Positions 18,647 through 27,257 of a DNA stretch of 64,000 bases are shown here, piece by piece. Both the position numbers and the translations under genes were made by a program. The number at the start of each line of letters is the position of its first letter. Position 1 is the first letter of the stretch. Origin of the DNA: Pontivivens marinum. Lineage in GTDB: Bacteria; Pseudomonadota; Alphaproteobacteria; Rhodobacterales; Rhodobacteraceae. A model generated the notes under the pieces. It saw only the letters and a program-made list of their open reading frames with translations, had not been told where the DNA came from and searched no databases. Location of the stretch: assembly GCF_900231835.1 (NCBI RefSeq), contig NZ_OCTN01000001.1:434001-498000 (forward strand). The letters run 5' to 3'.

Positions 18647-19647
18647 CGATTCAGGACCAGCTCAGCAGCCCTCGCCGCCATCGCTGGAGAGGTCTGCACG
18701 CCGTATCCCCCCTGACCGGCGAGCCATAAAAAGCCCTCCGCGCCCCAGTTACAAACCGGGGTGCGGTCGGGCGCAAAGGTCCGCAAACCGGCCCATGACC
18801 GCTCCACCCGTGTGACCGGTTCGGTGACTGCCTGCTCGTAGCGGTCCAACCCCTCCGCCAGCACCATATCATCGGGCCATGCATCCATCGGCGCGACCTC
18901 GTCCTCCTCAGCAGGCGAAACCATCATGCGGCCCGCCTCGGGCTTGGCATAGAACGTCTCACTCGCGGATAGCAGCATCGGCCATGCGGAAATGTCGTGC
19001 CCCGCAGGCGCAGGCAGAATCGCGGCGGACCGTCGGCACGGGCGCAGGCCCAGCGGCACGACACCGGCCAGAACCGCAATCTGATCCGCCCATGCACCCG
19101 CCGCATTCACAACAATCGGGGCCGCAAATGCCCCCTTGCTGGTCTGCACGGTCCAGCCCTGCTGCAACGCCGTAACCTCGGCCCCTGTAACCACCTCACC
19201 GCCATGGCTGCGCAAGGTAGCGCGCAGATCGCCCATACGCCGATCCACGTCGATATCGCTGGCATCCACCTCATAGGCGGCGCGATTCACGTAATCGGGG
19301 CGCAGGATGGGAAAACGACGACACGCCTCCTCGGCACTGATTTCCTCCATCCCCTTTGATCCAGCCAGATGCGCCTCAAGGGCGGCATCCTCACCACTGG
19401 CAGCAACAATCAAAACGCCACGTTGCGTCAGATAGGGTGTTAGCGCGGCACGACTGGCGCGCGACATTTCCCGAACAGCGGCGTTCCCGTAGTTTTCAAC
19501 GAATAGCGCGGCTGATCGGCCCGTGGCGTGCATGCCCGGATGGGCCTCACGCTCCAGCACGATCACATGGCGGTGTGGCGCGATTTCAGCGGCGGCTGAC
19601 AGGCCCGCAATGCCCGCACCGATGATGATAACATCCGCCTGCGCCAT
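18643..19647 (-). CDS. FAD-dependent amino-acid oxidase-like oxidoreductase (DAO family)
   Basis: 334 residues. FAD-binding motif [18 protein letters not shown] starts at residue 5; ATGRSAALFVENYG and the C-terminal FLWLAGQGGYGVQTSPAM are typical of glycine oxidase/D-amino-acid dehydrogenase-like enzymes. Substrate unknown. It is the last gene of a four-gene minus-strand set (HAD dehalogenase, alpha/beta hydrolase, PLP dehydratase, this enzyme), with only 3 bases between it and the dehydratase, which suggests joint catabolism of an amino-acid-like compound. Confidence 0.82.
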   Translation of the reverse strand: MAQADVIIIGAGIAGLSAAAEIAPHRHVIVLEREAHPGMHATGRSAALFVENYGNAAVREMSRASRAALTPYLTQRGVLIVAASGEDAALEAHLAGSKGMEEISAEEACRRFPILRPDYVNRAAYEVDASDIDVDRRMGDLRATLRSHGGEVVTGAEVTALQQGWTVQTSKGAFAAPIVVNAAGAWADQIAVLAGVVPLGLRPCRRSAAILPAPAGHDISAWPMLLSASETFYAKPEAGRMMVSPAEEDEVAPMDAWPDDMVLAEGLDRYEQAVTEPVTRVERSWAGLRTFAPDRTPVCNWGAEGFLWLAGQGGYGVQTSPAMAARAAELVLNR

Positions 19648-19650
19648 AAT

Positions 19651-20622
19651 TTACCCCTCCAAGGTGCCCAATGCCCGCGTGAACATCGCCGCATCGACAT
19701 TGCCACCGGTTGCCACGCAAATCACCGTATCACCCTGCAACTGATCGCCCTGAAACAGCGCCGCGGCCAAGGCGACAGCGCCCCCCGGTTCGACCACAAT
19801 TTTCAACCGCTGAAAGGCCAGCCCGACGGCGCGTAGGGCATCCTCGTCACTCACGCACATACCCGGGCCACATCGCTGCGCCATGATCGGGAACGGAATG
19901 TCCCCCGCCTGTGGCGTGATCACCGCATCGCAGATGGAGCCGGTCAGCGCCGCGTTCCGCTCAATCTTACCCGACCGCAAGGACCGCGCCACATCGTCAA
20001 AGCCCGCAGGCTCCACCGGCCGCACCCGCAGCGCGGTTTCGCTAACGCCCAGCGACACGCCACCCGTCAGGCCACCACCGCCGCAGCAAACCAGCACATC
20101 TGCGCTCTCAATCCCCAGCGCAGCAGCATCCTGTGCGATCTCCAACCCGACGGTGCCCTGCCCTGCGACCACATCGGGATTGTCGAACGGCTTGACCAAG
20201 GAAAGCCCCCGCGCCGCAGATAGCTCCGCGCCGATGGCGTCACGATCCTCGGTCGCGCGATCATACAGAACCACCTCGGCACCCAAGGCGCGGGTGTTGG
20301 CGATCTTCAGCTTGGGCGCGTCCTCTGGCATAATGATAACCGATGGAATCCCCGCAGCGCGCGCCGCATAGGCAACGCCCTGTGCGTGGTTGCCGGACGA
20401 AAACGCGATGACGCCACGCGCTCGCTCCTCCTCAGGCAATTGCGAAATCGCAAACCATGCCCCGCGCAATTTGAACGAGCCTGTATGTTGCAAGCATTCC
20501 GCCTTAACGAAAACCCGCCGCCCTGCGATTTCATCCAGAAATGGAGAGCTAAGCAAAGGCGTGCGCCGTGCAACACCATCCAGAACGGCCGCAGCCTGTT
20601 TTACGCGGGCCAAAGTGGTCAT
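19651..20622 (-). CDS. PLP-dependent threonine/serine dehydratase-like enzyme
   Basis: 323 residues, fold type II PLP enzyme. The PLP lysine is in GSFKLRGA; SSGNHAQGVAYAA is the substrate loop; CCGGGGLTGG binds the phosphate. There is no C-terminal ACT domain, so it resembles catabolic threonine dehydratase, serine racemase or hydroxyaspartate ammonia-lyase rather than biosynthetic IlvA. The start overlaps the hydrolase stop by 4 bases. Substrate not assigned. Confidence 0.85.
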   Translation of the reverse strand: MTTLARVKQAAAVLDGVARRTPLLSSPFLDEIAGRRVFVKAECLQHTGSFKLRGAWFAISQLPEEERARGVIAFSSGNHAQGVAYAARAAGIPSVIIMPEDAPKLKIANTRALGAEVVLYDRATEDRDAIGAELSAARGLSLVKPFDNPDVVAGQGTVGLEIAQDAAALGIESADVLVCCGGGGLTGGVSLGVSETALRVRPVEPAGFDDVARSLRSGKIERNAALTGSICDAVITPQAGDIPFPIMAQRCGPGMCVSDEDALRAVGLAFQRLKIVVEPGGAVALAAALFQGDQLQGDTVICVATGGNVDAAMFTRALGTLEG

Positions 20623-21446
20623 CGGATCGTCTCCATCAGCTTGTCAAATGTGTCGAGGCTTTCGCTCTCATCCAAAAACGGAACATGGGCACGGTTGGGC
20701 ACCGTCGCCGCAATCATATCAGGGCGTGCCGCCTGCATCGCGGCAAAGGTTTCCACGCTCAACAACTCGGAATTCGCACCCCGCAATGCGGCGAGGGGAA
20801 CGCCCTGTAGCGCGTCGAAAAACGGCCATAGATCGGGCGCAGGTCCACCCGCAGCAACCGCATCACGCAGCGCGGGATCATAGCGCAGCGATAGACCGTC
20901 CTCGTCCTCAATATACCACCGTTGCGCCCAAACGCGCCACGCGGCGGCGTCAATATCGGGGAAGCTGCGCGCATTCAGCCGCGCCAAACCGGCAGCCGCC
21001 TGATCATAGGTTTTGGCCGCAGGCCGCTTACCCAGATAGTCCATGATGACATCCAGACCGCTCTGCTCAATTTTAGGTCCAACATCGTTGAGCAAAACAC
21101 CGGCCAGCCGATCCTTGGCCATTGCGGCGATCAGCATAGCAATGATCCCCCCGCGCGAGGTGCCAACGATCACGGCCTTTTCAATGCCCAGATGGTTCAA
21201 CAGCTCGATGACGTCCCGCCCCTCAACCGGCACGGTGTAACCCTCCAGCGGTTTGGGATCGTGATCCGAGGCACCACGCCCGCGCAGGTCCATGCGGATG
21301 ATCCGCACAGCGCCACATCGGGCGGCCAGAAACGGCTCGAAATCACTCATGCTACGGGTCAGACCGGCCAAGCATAGCACCGGCACACCCTGCCCCTGAT
21401 CGTCAAAGGCGATGTTCAGGCCGTCGCTGCTGGTAAACGAGCTCAC
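20619..21446 (-). CDS. Alpha/beta hydrolase
   Basis: 275 residues from a GTG at 21446 that overlaps the preceding stop (GTGA). Standard alpha/beta hydrolase features: oxyanion region CLAGLTRSMSDF, DLRGRGASDHDP, nucleophile elbow GTSRGG, and the late catalytic His in PNRAHVPFLDE. Substrate unknown. The frame extends upstream to 21581, but that part overlaps the HAD gene and is not credible. Confidence 0.83.
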   Translation of the reverse strand: MSSFTSSDGLNIAFDDQGQGVPVLCLAGLTRSMSDFEPFLAARCGAVRIIRMDLRGRGASDHDPKPLEGYTVPVEGRDVIELLNHLGIEKAVIVGTSRGGIIAMLIAAMAKDRLAGVLLNDVGPKIEQSGLDVIMDYLGKRPAAKTYDQAAAGLARLNARSFPDIDAAAWRVWAQRWYIEDEDGLSLRYDPALRDAVAAGGPAPDLWPFFDALQGVPLAALRGANSELLSVETFAAMQAARPDMIAATVPNRAHVPFLDESESLDTFDKLMETIR

Positions 21447-22123
21447 TTCGCCACCATGGGAATAGTCGTCAGATCGCTGAGGATCGTATCCGGCGTGCCC
21501 CACAACCGATCGACTGGCAAACCTGCGCGATTGACCCATGCCGTGCGGAAGCCATAGCCCGCCGCCGCCCCTGCATCCCACCCGTTTGAGGAGACAAACA
21601 GCACCTCCTCCTTGGCACAGCCAAACCGCCCGCCAACTAGGTCGTAAACGCTGGGATGGGGCTTAAACACACCGACATCCTCAACGCTCAACACATCGTC
21701 CAGCACGTCCCCGATACCGGCGGAGCTAACGGCCCCCTGCAACATCGCGGGTGAGCCATTGGACAGGATCGCCGTAGACAGGCCCGCCTGCTTCAACGCG
21801 GCCAACATTGCCGGAACCTCGGGATATGCGCCCAGTTCCCAATATAGCTGTAACAACCGCTCGCGCAGCTCAGGCGTAGCTAAACCTGCGGCCTCCAGCG
21901 CCCAATCCAGACCATCCTGCGTGACATCCCAGAAATCGCGGTGATGGCCCGCAACGGCGCGCAGCCACGTATATTCCAATTGTTTTGCCCGCCAATCAGC
22001 GGCGATCCTCGGCCAGTGCTTTGCGAAATCCTCACGCCCCGGTTCAGCAGCAGCGACACGCGCAGCGGCGGCTACATCAAACAGCGTTCCATAGGCGTCA
22101 AAGACACAGGTCGTAATCGTCAT
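21443..22123 (-). CDS. Type II haloacid dehalogenase (HAD superfamily)
   Basis: 226 residues from the ATG at 22123 with AAAGGAG 7 bases upstream. The HAD motifs read FDAYGTLFDV (nucleophile Asp), SNGSPAML, the Lys in VFKPHPSVYDL and SSNGWDAGAAAGYGF. The Tyr after the nucleophile and the SSNGWD loop are typical of (S)-2-haloacid dehalogenases. First gene of the four-gene minus-strand set. True activity on haloacids cannot be told from sequence; many annotated members act on other substrates. Confidence 0.85.
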   Translation of the reverse strand: MTITTCVFDAYGTLFDVAAAARVAAAEPGREDFAKHWPRIAADWRAKQLEYTWLRAVAGHHRDFWDVTQDGLDWALEAAGLATPELRERLLQLYWELGAYPEVPAMLAALKQAGLSTAILSNGSPAMLQGAVSSAGIGDVLDDVLSVEDVGVFKPHPSVYDLVGGRFGCAKEEVLFVSSNGWDAGAAAGYGFRTAWVNRAGLPVDRLWGTPDTILSDLTTIPMVAK

Positions 22124-22264
22124 GGCAGAACTCCTTTGCCCGCAGACTGCGGAATGCCGCCCCCCTGTGCAAGCACCGCATTGTGACCCCAACATTATTG
22201 TGAGCAGCGAAACCTTCGCCTCATCCGCACCGTGCTTGGGGCAACACGATGATGGAGAGCCGCA

Positions 22265-22474
22265 ATGAAATCCCTGATGTCGCTGTCGCTGATCATGGTT
22301 GCAGGCATCGCATGGGTCACTGGCCCCGATGCACCTGTTGAGCAGCCCATGCCCAGCTTTCGATTGGTGCCGATATCATCCCCCGGCACGCCACCTCTCC
22401 TGCAACGCGGCGCATCGTTCAGCACGTCATGGCGACCGGCAAGCGCCTCAACTTATTTCGGGCAAGCAGGCTGA
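22265..22474 (+). CDS. Possible small exported protein
   Basis: 69 codons. The N-terminus (MKSLMSLSLIMVAGIAWVTGPDAPV) looks like a signal peptide or a single membrane segment, and GGAGAG precedes the ATG at good spacing. The rest is Pro/Ser-rich with no recognised motif. It lies in the gap between the HAD gene and the VOC gene, reading towards the latter. No homologue is known to me, so coding status is uncertain. Confidence 0.4.
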   Translation: MKSLMSLSLIMVAGIAWVTGPDAPVEQPMPSFRLVPISSPGTPPLLQRGASFSTSWRPASASTYFGQAG

Positions 22475-22509
22475 AAATTGTGGTATCCTCCACCCGAATG
22501 GAGGACCCA

Positions 22510-22893
22510 ATGAGCGATCATCACGGCACTATCTTCTGGACCGAACTGGCCACCCGCGACGTTGCAGCAGCACGCGAATATTACGCTGCCACCTGCGGCT
22601 GGACCTATGATGAAATGACCATGCAGGATGGCGGCACCTACGTCACCGCAATGAAGGGCGAGCAGATGGTTTGCGGCATTTTCGATATGTCACGCGAACC
22701 AATGATGGCTGAATTACCACCCCATTGGAGCACCTATATCGGTGTGGAGGATGTGGATCAGGTGGTCGCGCAAGCTGCGAAACGGGGTGCTACGGTCATA
22801 CGCCCCGCATGGGACATACCGCATGTCGGGCGCATCGCGATCATCGCTGATCCCAGCGGCGCACCCGTTGGTATTATGACGCCATCGGAATAA
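22510..22893 (+). CDS. VOC superfamily (glyoxalase/bleomycin-resistance fold) protein
   Basis: 127 residues from 22510, with GGAGG 7 bases upstream (inside an earlier in-frame ATG at 22498). The single VOC domain shows the beta-alpha-beta-beta-beta repeats: FWTELATRDVAAAREYYAATCGWTY and the second half STYIGVEDVDQVVAQAAKRGATVIRPAWDI ... DPSGAPVGI. Members dimerise around a metal site. No substrate can be assigned; the usual His/Glu ligands are not clearly conserved. Confidence 0.8.
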   Translation: MSDHHGTIFWTELATRDVAAAREYYAATCGWTYDEMTMQDGGTYVTAMKGEQMVCGIFDMSREPMMAELPPHWSTYIGVEDVDQVVAQAAKRGATVIRPAWDIPHVGRIAIIADPSGAPVGIMTPSE

Positions 22894-22898
22894 TCGCG

Positions 22899-22917
22899 GC
22901 GGGGCACATGGCCCCGC
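22899..22917. terminator. Hairpin between convergent VOC and fabI genes
   Basis: Seven-base-pair perfect stem GCGGGGC / GCCCCGC with a 5-base loop, located in the 30-base gap between the two stop codons. Neither side has a T-tract, so it may act as a processing or stability element rather than a standard terminator. Confidence 0.4.
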
Positions 22918-22923
22918 AACGCA

Positions 22924-23724
22924 TTACATATTCTCGGGCTGTGGCATTCCGGTAATGTTGAAGCCACCATCGACGAACAGGCATTCACCCGTTGTCGATC
23001 CGCCAAGCGGGCTGAGCATATACAGGGCCGCACCACCAACATCATCCAGCGATGCATTGGCCCGCAGCGGGCTGTTTTGCTCCGCCTGCTTGTAGATCTT
23101 GCGCGCGTCGCCAATCGCCGCACCGGCTAGGGTCCGCATCGGGCCGGGGGACACCGCGTTCACGCGGATGCCGTCACGCCCCAGATCGTTCGCCAGATAG
23201 CGCACGGTGGATTCCAGCGCCGCCTTGGCCACACCCATCACGTTGTAATTCGGCGTAACACGCTGCGCGCCCAGATAGCTGAGCGTCAAGATCGCGCCAC
23301 CCGATTTCATCATCGGCGCGGCACGGCGGCTGACGTCGATCAGCGAATAGCACGAGATATCCAGCGAGTTCAGGAAATTCGCCCGCGAGGTATCGCTAAA
23401 GCGCCCCGTCAGTTCCTTTTTATCCGCATAGGCAATCGCGTGGACGACAAAATCCAGCTCGCCCCATTCGCTGTTGAGCTGTTCAAATGCCGCGTCCATC
23501 GACGCCTCATCTGTGACATCACAATCAACGATCATCGACGACCCGACGCTTTGCGCCAGTGGCAGAACCCGCTTGCCGAATGCTTCACCCTGATAGGTGA
23601 ACGCCATTTCCGCGCCATGGGCGGCCAACGTGCGGGCAATGCCCCACGCGATGCTTTTCTCATTCGCGACGCCCATGACCAGGCCTCGTTTACCTGCCAT
23701 CAGGTCCGAGATCTTCTCAACCAT
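22924..23724 (-). CDS. fabI: Enoyl-[acyl-carrier-protein] reductase (NADH)
   Basis: Performs the final reduction in each cycle of type II fatty acid synthesis. 266 residues. It has the FabI-type cofactor motif [13 protein letters not shown], the YNVMGVAK catalytic site (Tyr and Lys), and [17 protein letters not shown] near the substrate loop. The start lies 8 bases inside the end of fabB, so translation is coupled. Last gene of fabA-fabB-fabI. Confidence 0.96.
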   Translation of the reverse strand: MVEKISDLMAGKRGLVMGVANEKSIAWGIARTLAAHGAEMAFTYQGEAFGKRVLPLAQSVGSSMIVDCDVTDEASMDAAFEQLNSEWGELDFVVHAIAYADKKELTGRFSDTSRANFLNSLDISCYSLIDVSRRAAPMMKSGGAILTLSYLGAQRVTPNYNVMGVAKAALESTVRYLANDLGRDGIRVNAVSPGPMRTLAGAAIGDARKIYKQAEQNSPLRANASLDDVGGAALYMLSPLGGSTTGECLFVDGGFNITGMPQPENM

Positions 23725-24943
23725 TATACTTACTCAACAACATCGAACCATTTGTACCGCCGAACCCGAACGAGTTCGTCATAACCGTATCCAGCCCTGC
23801 ATTCTCAACCAGCGAGGTCGCGATTTCCTCAGGCTTCAGCGCGGGGTCCAGTGTCTCCACGTTGATCGAGGGGGCAATGAAATCATCGCGCAGCATCAGC
23901 AGGCAGTAAATCGCCTCCTGCGCGCCGGTCGCACCCTGACTGTGACCCGTCATGGATTTGGTGGAGCTGACAACAGGCGTGGAGCCATCACCGAACACGC
24001 GGCGAACCGCCTCAATCTCACCCACATCGCCCACAGGGGTCGAGGTGCCGTGCGCGTTGATATAGCTGACCTTACGCTGACCGATCGTGTCCAATGCCAA
24101 GCGCATCGCACGCTCACCACCCTCACCCGATGGCGCAACCATATCGGCACCGTCAGATGTCGCGCCAAAGCCGGTTACTTCTGCGTAAATCTTCGCGCCA
24201 CGGGCCTTTGCGTGCTCCAGCTCCTCGAGCACCAGCATACCGCCACCGCCCGCGATCACAAAACCGTCACGGGTTGCGTCAAACGCGCGCGAAGCCTTTT
24301 CAGGCGTGTCGTTATATTTCGAGGACATCGCCCCCATCGCGTCGAACAGGCAGGACAGCGTCCAGTCCAGTTCCTCACCACCGCCCGCAAACATTACGTC
24401 CTGCTTGCCGAACTGGATTTGCTCCGCAGCCGACCCGATGCAATGCAGCGAGGTAGAGCACGCCGAGGTGATCGAGTAGTTGATCCCCTTGATCTTGAAC
24501 GCCGTGGACAGGTTCGCACTGACGGTCGAGGACATGCCCCGTGGCACCATCAATGGTCCTATCCGCTTGGGCGAATTGTTCTTCAGCACGATCTGGTGCG
24601 CCGCAAACAGGTTCGCCGTGGACGGGCCACCCGAACCGGCAATCAGACCGGTGCGCGGGTTGGAGATATCGCTCTCCTCCAGCCCCGCATCCGCGATGGC
24701 CTGCTGCATGGCGATATGTGCATAGGCAGCACCGGCGCCCATAAAGCGCAGGGTGCGCTTCTCGACATGGGCGGCCAGATCGATCTGGGGCGCGCCACTG
24801 ATCTGGCTGCGGAATCCCCGCTCCGCCATTTCAGCATCGGCCGCAATGCCCGAGCGTCCCGCCTTTAGGCTGGCTGCAACTTCTTCGGCGGAATTGCCGA
24901 TCGAGGACACAATCCCCAGTCCGGTAATGACGACACGGCGCAT
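23717..24943 (-). CDS. fabB: 3-oxoacyl-[acyl-carrier-protein] synthase I
   Basis: Condensing enzyme that elongates unsaturated acyl chains made by FabA. 408 residues from the ATG at 24943 (GGGGAG 7 bases upstream; an in-frame start at 24973 is weaker). The Cys-His-His triad is visible in [20 protein letters not shown] and [10 protein letters not shown], and the C-terminal [13 protein letters not shown] closes the active site. The arrangement directly downstream of fabA supports FabB over FabF. Confidence 0.95.
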   Translation of the reverse strand: MRRVVITGLGIVSSIGNSAEEVAASLKAGRSGIAADAEMAERGFRSQISGAPQIDLAAHVEKRTLRFMGAGAAYAHIAMQQAIADAGLEESDISNPRTGLIAGSGGPSTANLFAAHQIVLKNNSPKRIGPLMVPRGMSSTVSANLSTAFKIKGINYSITSACSTSLHCIGSAAEQIQFGKQDVMFAGGGEELDWTLSCLFDAMGAMSSKYNDTPEKASRAFDATRDGFVIAGGGGMLVLEELEHAKARGAKIYAEVTGFGATSDGADMVAPSGEGGERAMRLALDTIGQRKVSYINAHGTSTPVGDVGEIEAVRRVFGDGSTPVVSSTKSMTGHSQGATGAQEAIYCLLMLRDDFIAPSINVETLDPALKPEEIATSLVENAGLDTVMTNSFGFGGTNGSMLLSKYNG

Positions 24944-24983
24944 GGCGCTCTCCCCTAATATTTTCTGAACCAACGGCGCAGGA

Positions 24984-25493
24984 TCACTCGTCCTTGAACA
25001 GGCCGACCTTCATATCCGTGGTTGTGTAAATGGTCTCACCATCCGCCTTCATCACACCATTGGCGACGGCCAGCTTTAGCTTGCGATCAATGACGCGGGT
25101 GAAATCGACGTGATAGGTAATCAGCTTAACGTCCGGGGTGACCATGCCGGTGAACTTCACCTCGCCCACACCCAGCGCACGACCCTTGCCCTGCATACCG
25201 CGCCACCCCAGGTTGAAACCCGTCAGCTGCCACAGCGCGTCCAGACCCAGGCATCCCGGCATGACCGGATCACCGATAAAGTGGCACTGGAAGAACCACA
25301 GGTCAGGCTTGATATCAAACTCGGCAACGACATGGCCTTTACCATGCTCACCACCATCGGCGCTGATATCGGTCACGCGGTCCATCATCAGCATCGGCGG
25401 CGAGGGCAGCTGCGGGTTGCCCGGGCCGAACATCTCGCCCCGCGCGCATTGCATAAGGCCGTCAAAATCGATGCTGGTGGGCCGGTCTGTCAT
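24984..25493 (-). CDS. fabA: 3-hydroxydecanoyl-[acyl-carrier-protein] dehydratase/isomerase
   Basis: Dehydrates 3-hydroxydecanoyl-ACP and isomerises trans-2- to cis-3-decenoyl-ACP, the branch point to unsaturated fatty acids. 169 residues. Active-site His71 is in [18 protein letters not shown], with the Asp at residue 85 in the same motif. First gene of fabA-fabB-fabI; only 40 bases separate it from fabB. Confidence 0.96.
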   Translation of the reverse strand: MTDRPTSIDFDGLMQCARGEMFGPGNPQLPSPPMLMMDRVTDISADGGEHGKGHVVAEFDIKPDLWFFQCHFIGDPVMPGCLGLDALWQLTGFNLGWRGMQGKGRALGVGEVKFTGMVTPDVKLITYHVDFTRVIDRKLKLAVANGVMKADGETIYTTTDMKVGLFKDE

Positions 25494-25569
25494 ATCGTGC
25501 GCTCTCTTATTGCTACAATTCGGTAATGTTGCTCACGCCCTCTTACCATTGGACAAGAGGCCCTCGCAA

Positions 25570-26625
25570 TCAACGAATCCGCCCTGTGATGCATCCGGTT
25601 TGCACATCGAACAGCCAGCTACGCCCGCTACGCTGAAATTCCGTATCATCGTGCAATGCAGCAAAGTCGGCGCAAATCCGGAAACTGCGATCATCCAACC
25701 GTTCATACCGATACGGTGCATCCGTTTCAGGATCACGCAAAGTGACCGGCGCGACGTCCTGCATGGGGCAAAACGCGATCGCCTCCTCAACATTCAGGCC
25801 CAGCGGCAGGGCACCCGCGTCAGGGCACCGCAGATGGGTGGCAAGATTGCGAATATCCGCGAAACGCTGCTCATCCAGCCGCTGATCGCGGACCGAGGCA
25901 GGCACCCCCGTCGCCAGCAGCGTCCATACGACCAAGCCCGCAGTCACAGCAGCACCAACCCACAGCACCAACCGCTTTGCCCGACCGTCGCTGGCGGGGT
26001 CCAGATCACTGCGCCCGATGCACCAAACCCCACCCGCGACCAGCGCAACCACCAACGCCTTGAGGATAAACCGCAACGTCAGCTCACCATTCAGCAGCGC
26101 GTAGATTGAGTAAATGGCATCGCAGGCAAAGGTTATCGCCGCGACCATCAACATCAGGCCCAACGCGCCCCTGCGCACCCTCGCCGCGCGCTTGACCTGA
26201 TTGCGCGCCAAATCGCGATCAATCCATGTCACCAGCAGGCCATAGACCGGCGCGGCAACGATCAACGTGGCCAAGGCCCAACGCGCCTGCTCTGCCCGAC
26301 CTGCCGATGCACGATCCAACGGCTCAGGCAGCAGAAACTCCAGCAGACCATGGGTCAACGTCACGATATTAAATGCCGTGATGGACAGCGCCGCCAGCAA
26401 TAGCAGATAGACCAGCAGATCCAGCACCGAGAAGCTGGCACGCGGCTGCGGCACCGGCGGCATATTCTCAGCACGCGGCCCCAAATCGGCCCAACCCGAT
26501 AGCGCATCGTCAATATCGCGGGCGGGCCAACCGGCACTGATCAACTGCGCACGCACAGTGGAATGGTCCAATCCACGCTCCAATGCGCGCTCAACATACA
26601 GTGAAACCGGGTCAATCCTGGCCAA
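25570..26625 (-). CDS. Membrane protein with DUF5671-like region
   Basis: 351 residues. The N-terminal ~55 residues are soluble (DPVSLYVERALERGLDHSTVRAQL), resembling a short helical domain seen before DUF5671. Residues ~65-250 contain about six hydrophobic segments. The C-terminal ~100 residues are soluble with three Cys (LRCPDAGALP, AFCPMQD, FRICADF) and may face the periplasm. Function unknown. It lies between fabA and the divergent irr gene, same strand as fabA and 76 bases before it, so it may be co-transcribed with the fab genes. Confidence 0.72.
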   Translation of the reverse strand: MARIDPVSLYVERALERGLDHSTVRAQLISAGWPARDIDDALSGWADLGPRAENMPPVPQPRASFSVLDLLVYLLLLAALSITAFNIVTLTHGLLEFLLPEPLDRASAGRAEQARWALATLIVAAPVYGLLVTWIDRDLARNQVKRAARVRRGALGLMLMVAAITFACDAIYSIYALLNGELTLRFILKALVVALVAGGVWCIGRSDLDPASDGRAKRLVLWVGAAVTAGLVVWTLLATGVPASVRDQRLDEQRFADIRNLATHLRCPDAGALPLGLNVEEAIAFCPMQDVAPVTLRDPETDAPYRYERLDDRSFRICADFAALHDDTEFQRSGRSWLFDVQTGCITGRIR

Positions 26626-26679
26626 ATCTTATGCTCCCATGTGACGTTCCGCCGCCTGCGCTGGTAATACGTGACGAAA

Positions 26680-26700
26680 TTCATATACTATAGGTATGAA
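26680..26700. promoter_or_regulatory. Inverted repeat overlapping the irr promoter region
   Basis: TTCATA-N9-TATGAA, perfect 6-base arms, 22 bases before the irr start and between two divergent genes. The spacer contains TATACT, a possible -10 element, so a bound protein could block transcription. It differs from the Irr box I remember from other alphaproteobacteria. Operator function is inferred. Confidence 0.4.
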
Positions 26701-26721
26701 CTCAAAATTGAAGTGCATCGC

Positions 26722-27153
26722 ATGACCCAGAACACCGCCTCGACGCTATCTCCCCGCCGTGCCCATCAGTGGCTGGCACAGGCAGATCTGCGCCCAACGC
26801 GGCAGCGGCTCAGCCTGGCCGAACTGCTGATCGGGGACGGCCAGAACCGGCACGTTACGGCTGAAAGCCTGCACCATTCTGCCTGCCGCGCCGATGTCTC
26901 GGTGTCCCTTGCCACAGTCTATAACACCCTGCGCGCCTTTTGCGATGCGGGCCTGATGACTGAGATTACGGTGGACGGCACACGGTCCTATTTCGACACA
27001 CGCATCGACGATCACCCCCATTACTATTGGGAGGAGGACGGCACCGTCACCGATGCCCCCACCGATTCCGTGAAATTCGAACGCCTGCCCGAACCGCCCG
27101 AGGGCGCGGAGATCGCAAAGGTCGATGTCGTCATCCGCCTGCGCAAAAGCTGA
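26722..27153 (+). CDS. irr: Fur-family iron response regulator Irr
   Basis: 143 residues from the ATG at 26722. A Fur-type winged helix (LAQADLRPTRQRLSLAELL, VSLATVYNTLRAFCDAGL) is followed by the dimer domain with DHPHYYWEEDGTVTDAP, a hallmark of alphaproteobacterial Irr rather than Fur. Irr senses haem status and represses or activates iron and haem genes when iron is low. Its position beside fabA-fabB-fabI, on the opposite strand, is a recurring arrangement in alphaproteobacteria; here one extra gene separates them. The Shine-Dalgarno is weak. Confidence 0.9.
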   Translation: MTQNTASTLSPRRAHQWLAQADLRPTRQRLSLAELLIGDGQNRHVTAESLHHSACRADVSVSLATVYNTLRAFCDAGLMTEITVDGTRSYFDTRIDDHPHYYWEEDGTVTDAPTDSVKFERLPEPPEGAEIAKVDVVIRLRKS

Positions 27154-27257
27154 GCGGGCGCAATCCAAATAACAGGCCGCATCGCATTCACCCCTTGTGA
27201 AGCGGCCCATAGCGCGCCACCTTTATTGCACCGCAATTCCGACCGGGAAGGATTCCC

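Noticed and set aside
23597-24868. Long plus-strand open frame (423 codons)
   Set aside because: Shadow of fabI/fabB; composition is Arg/His-rich without motifs.
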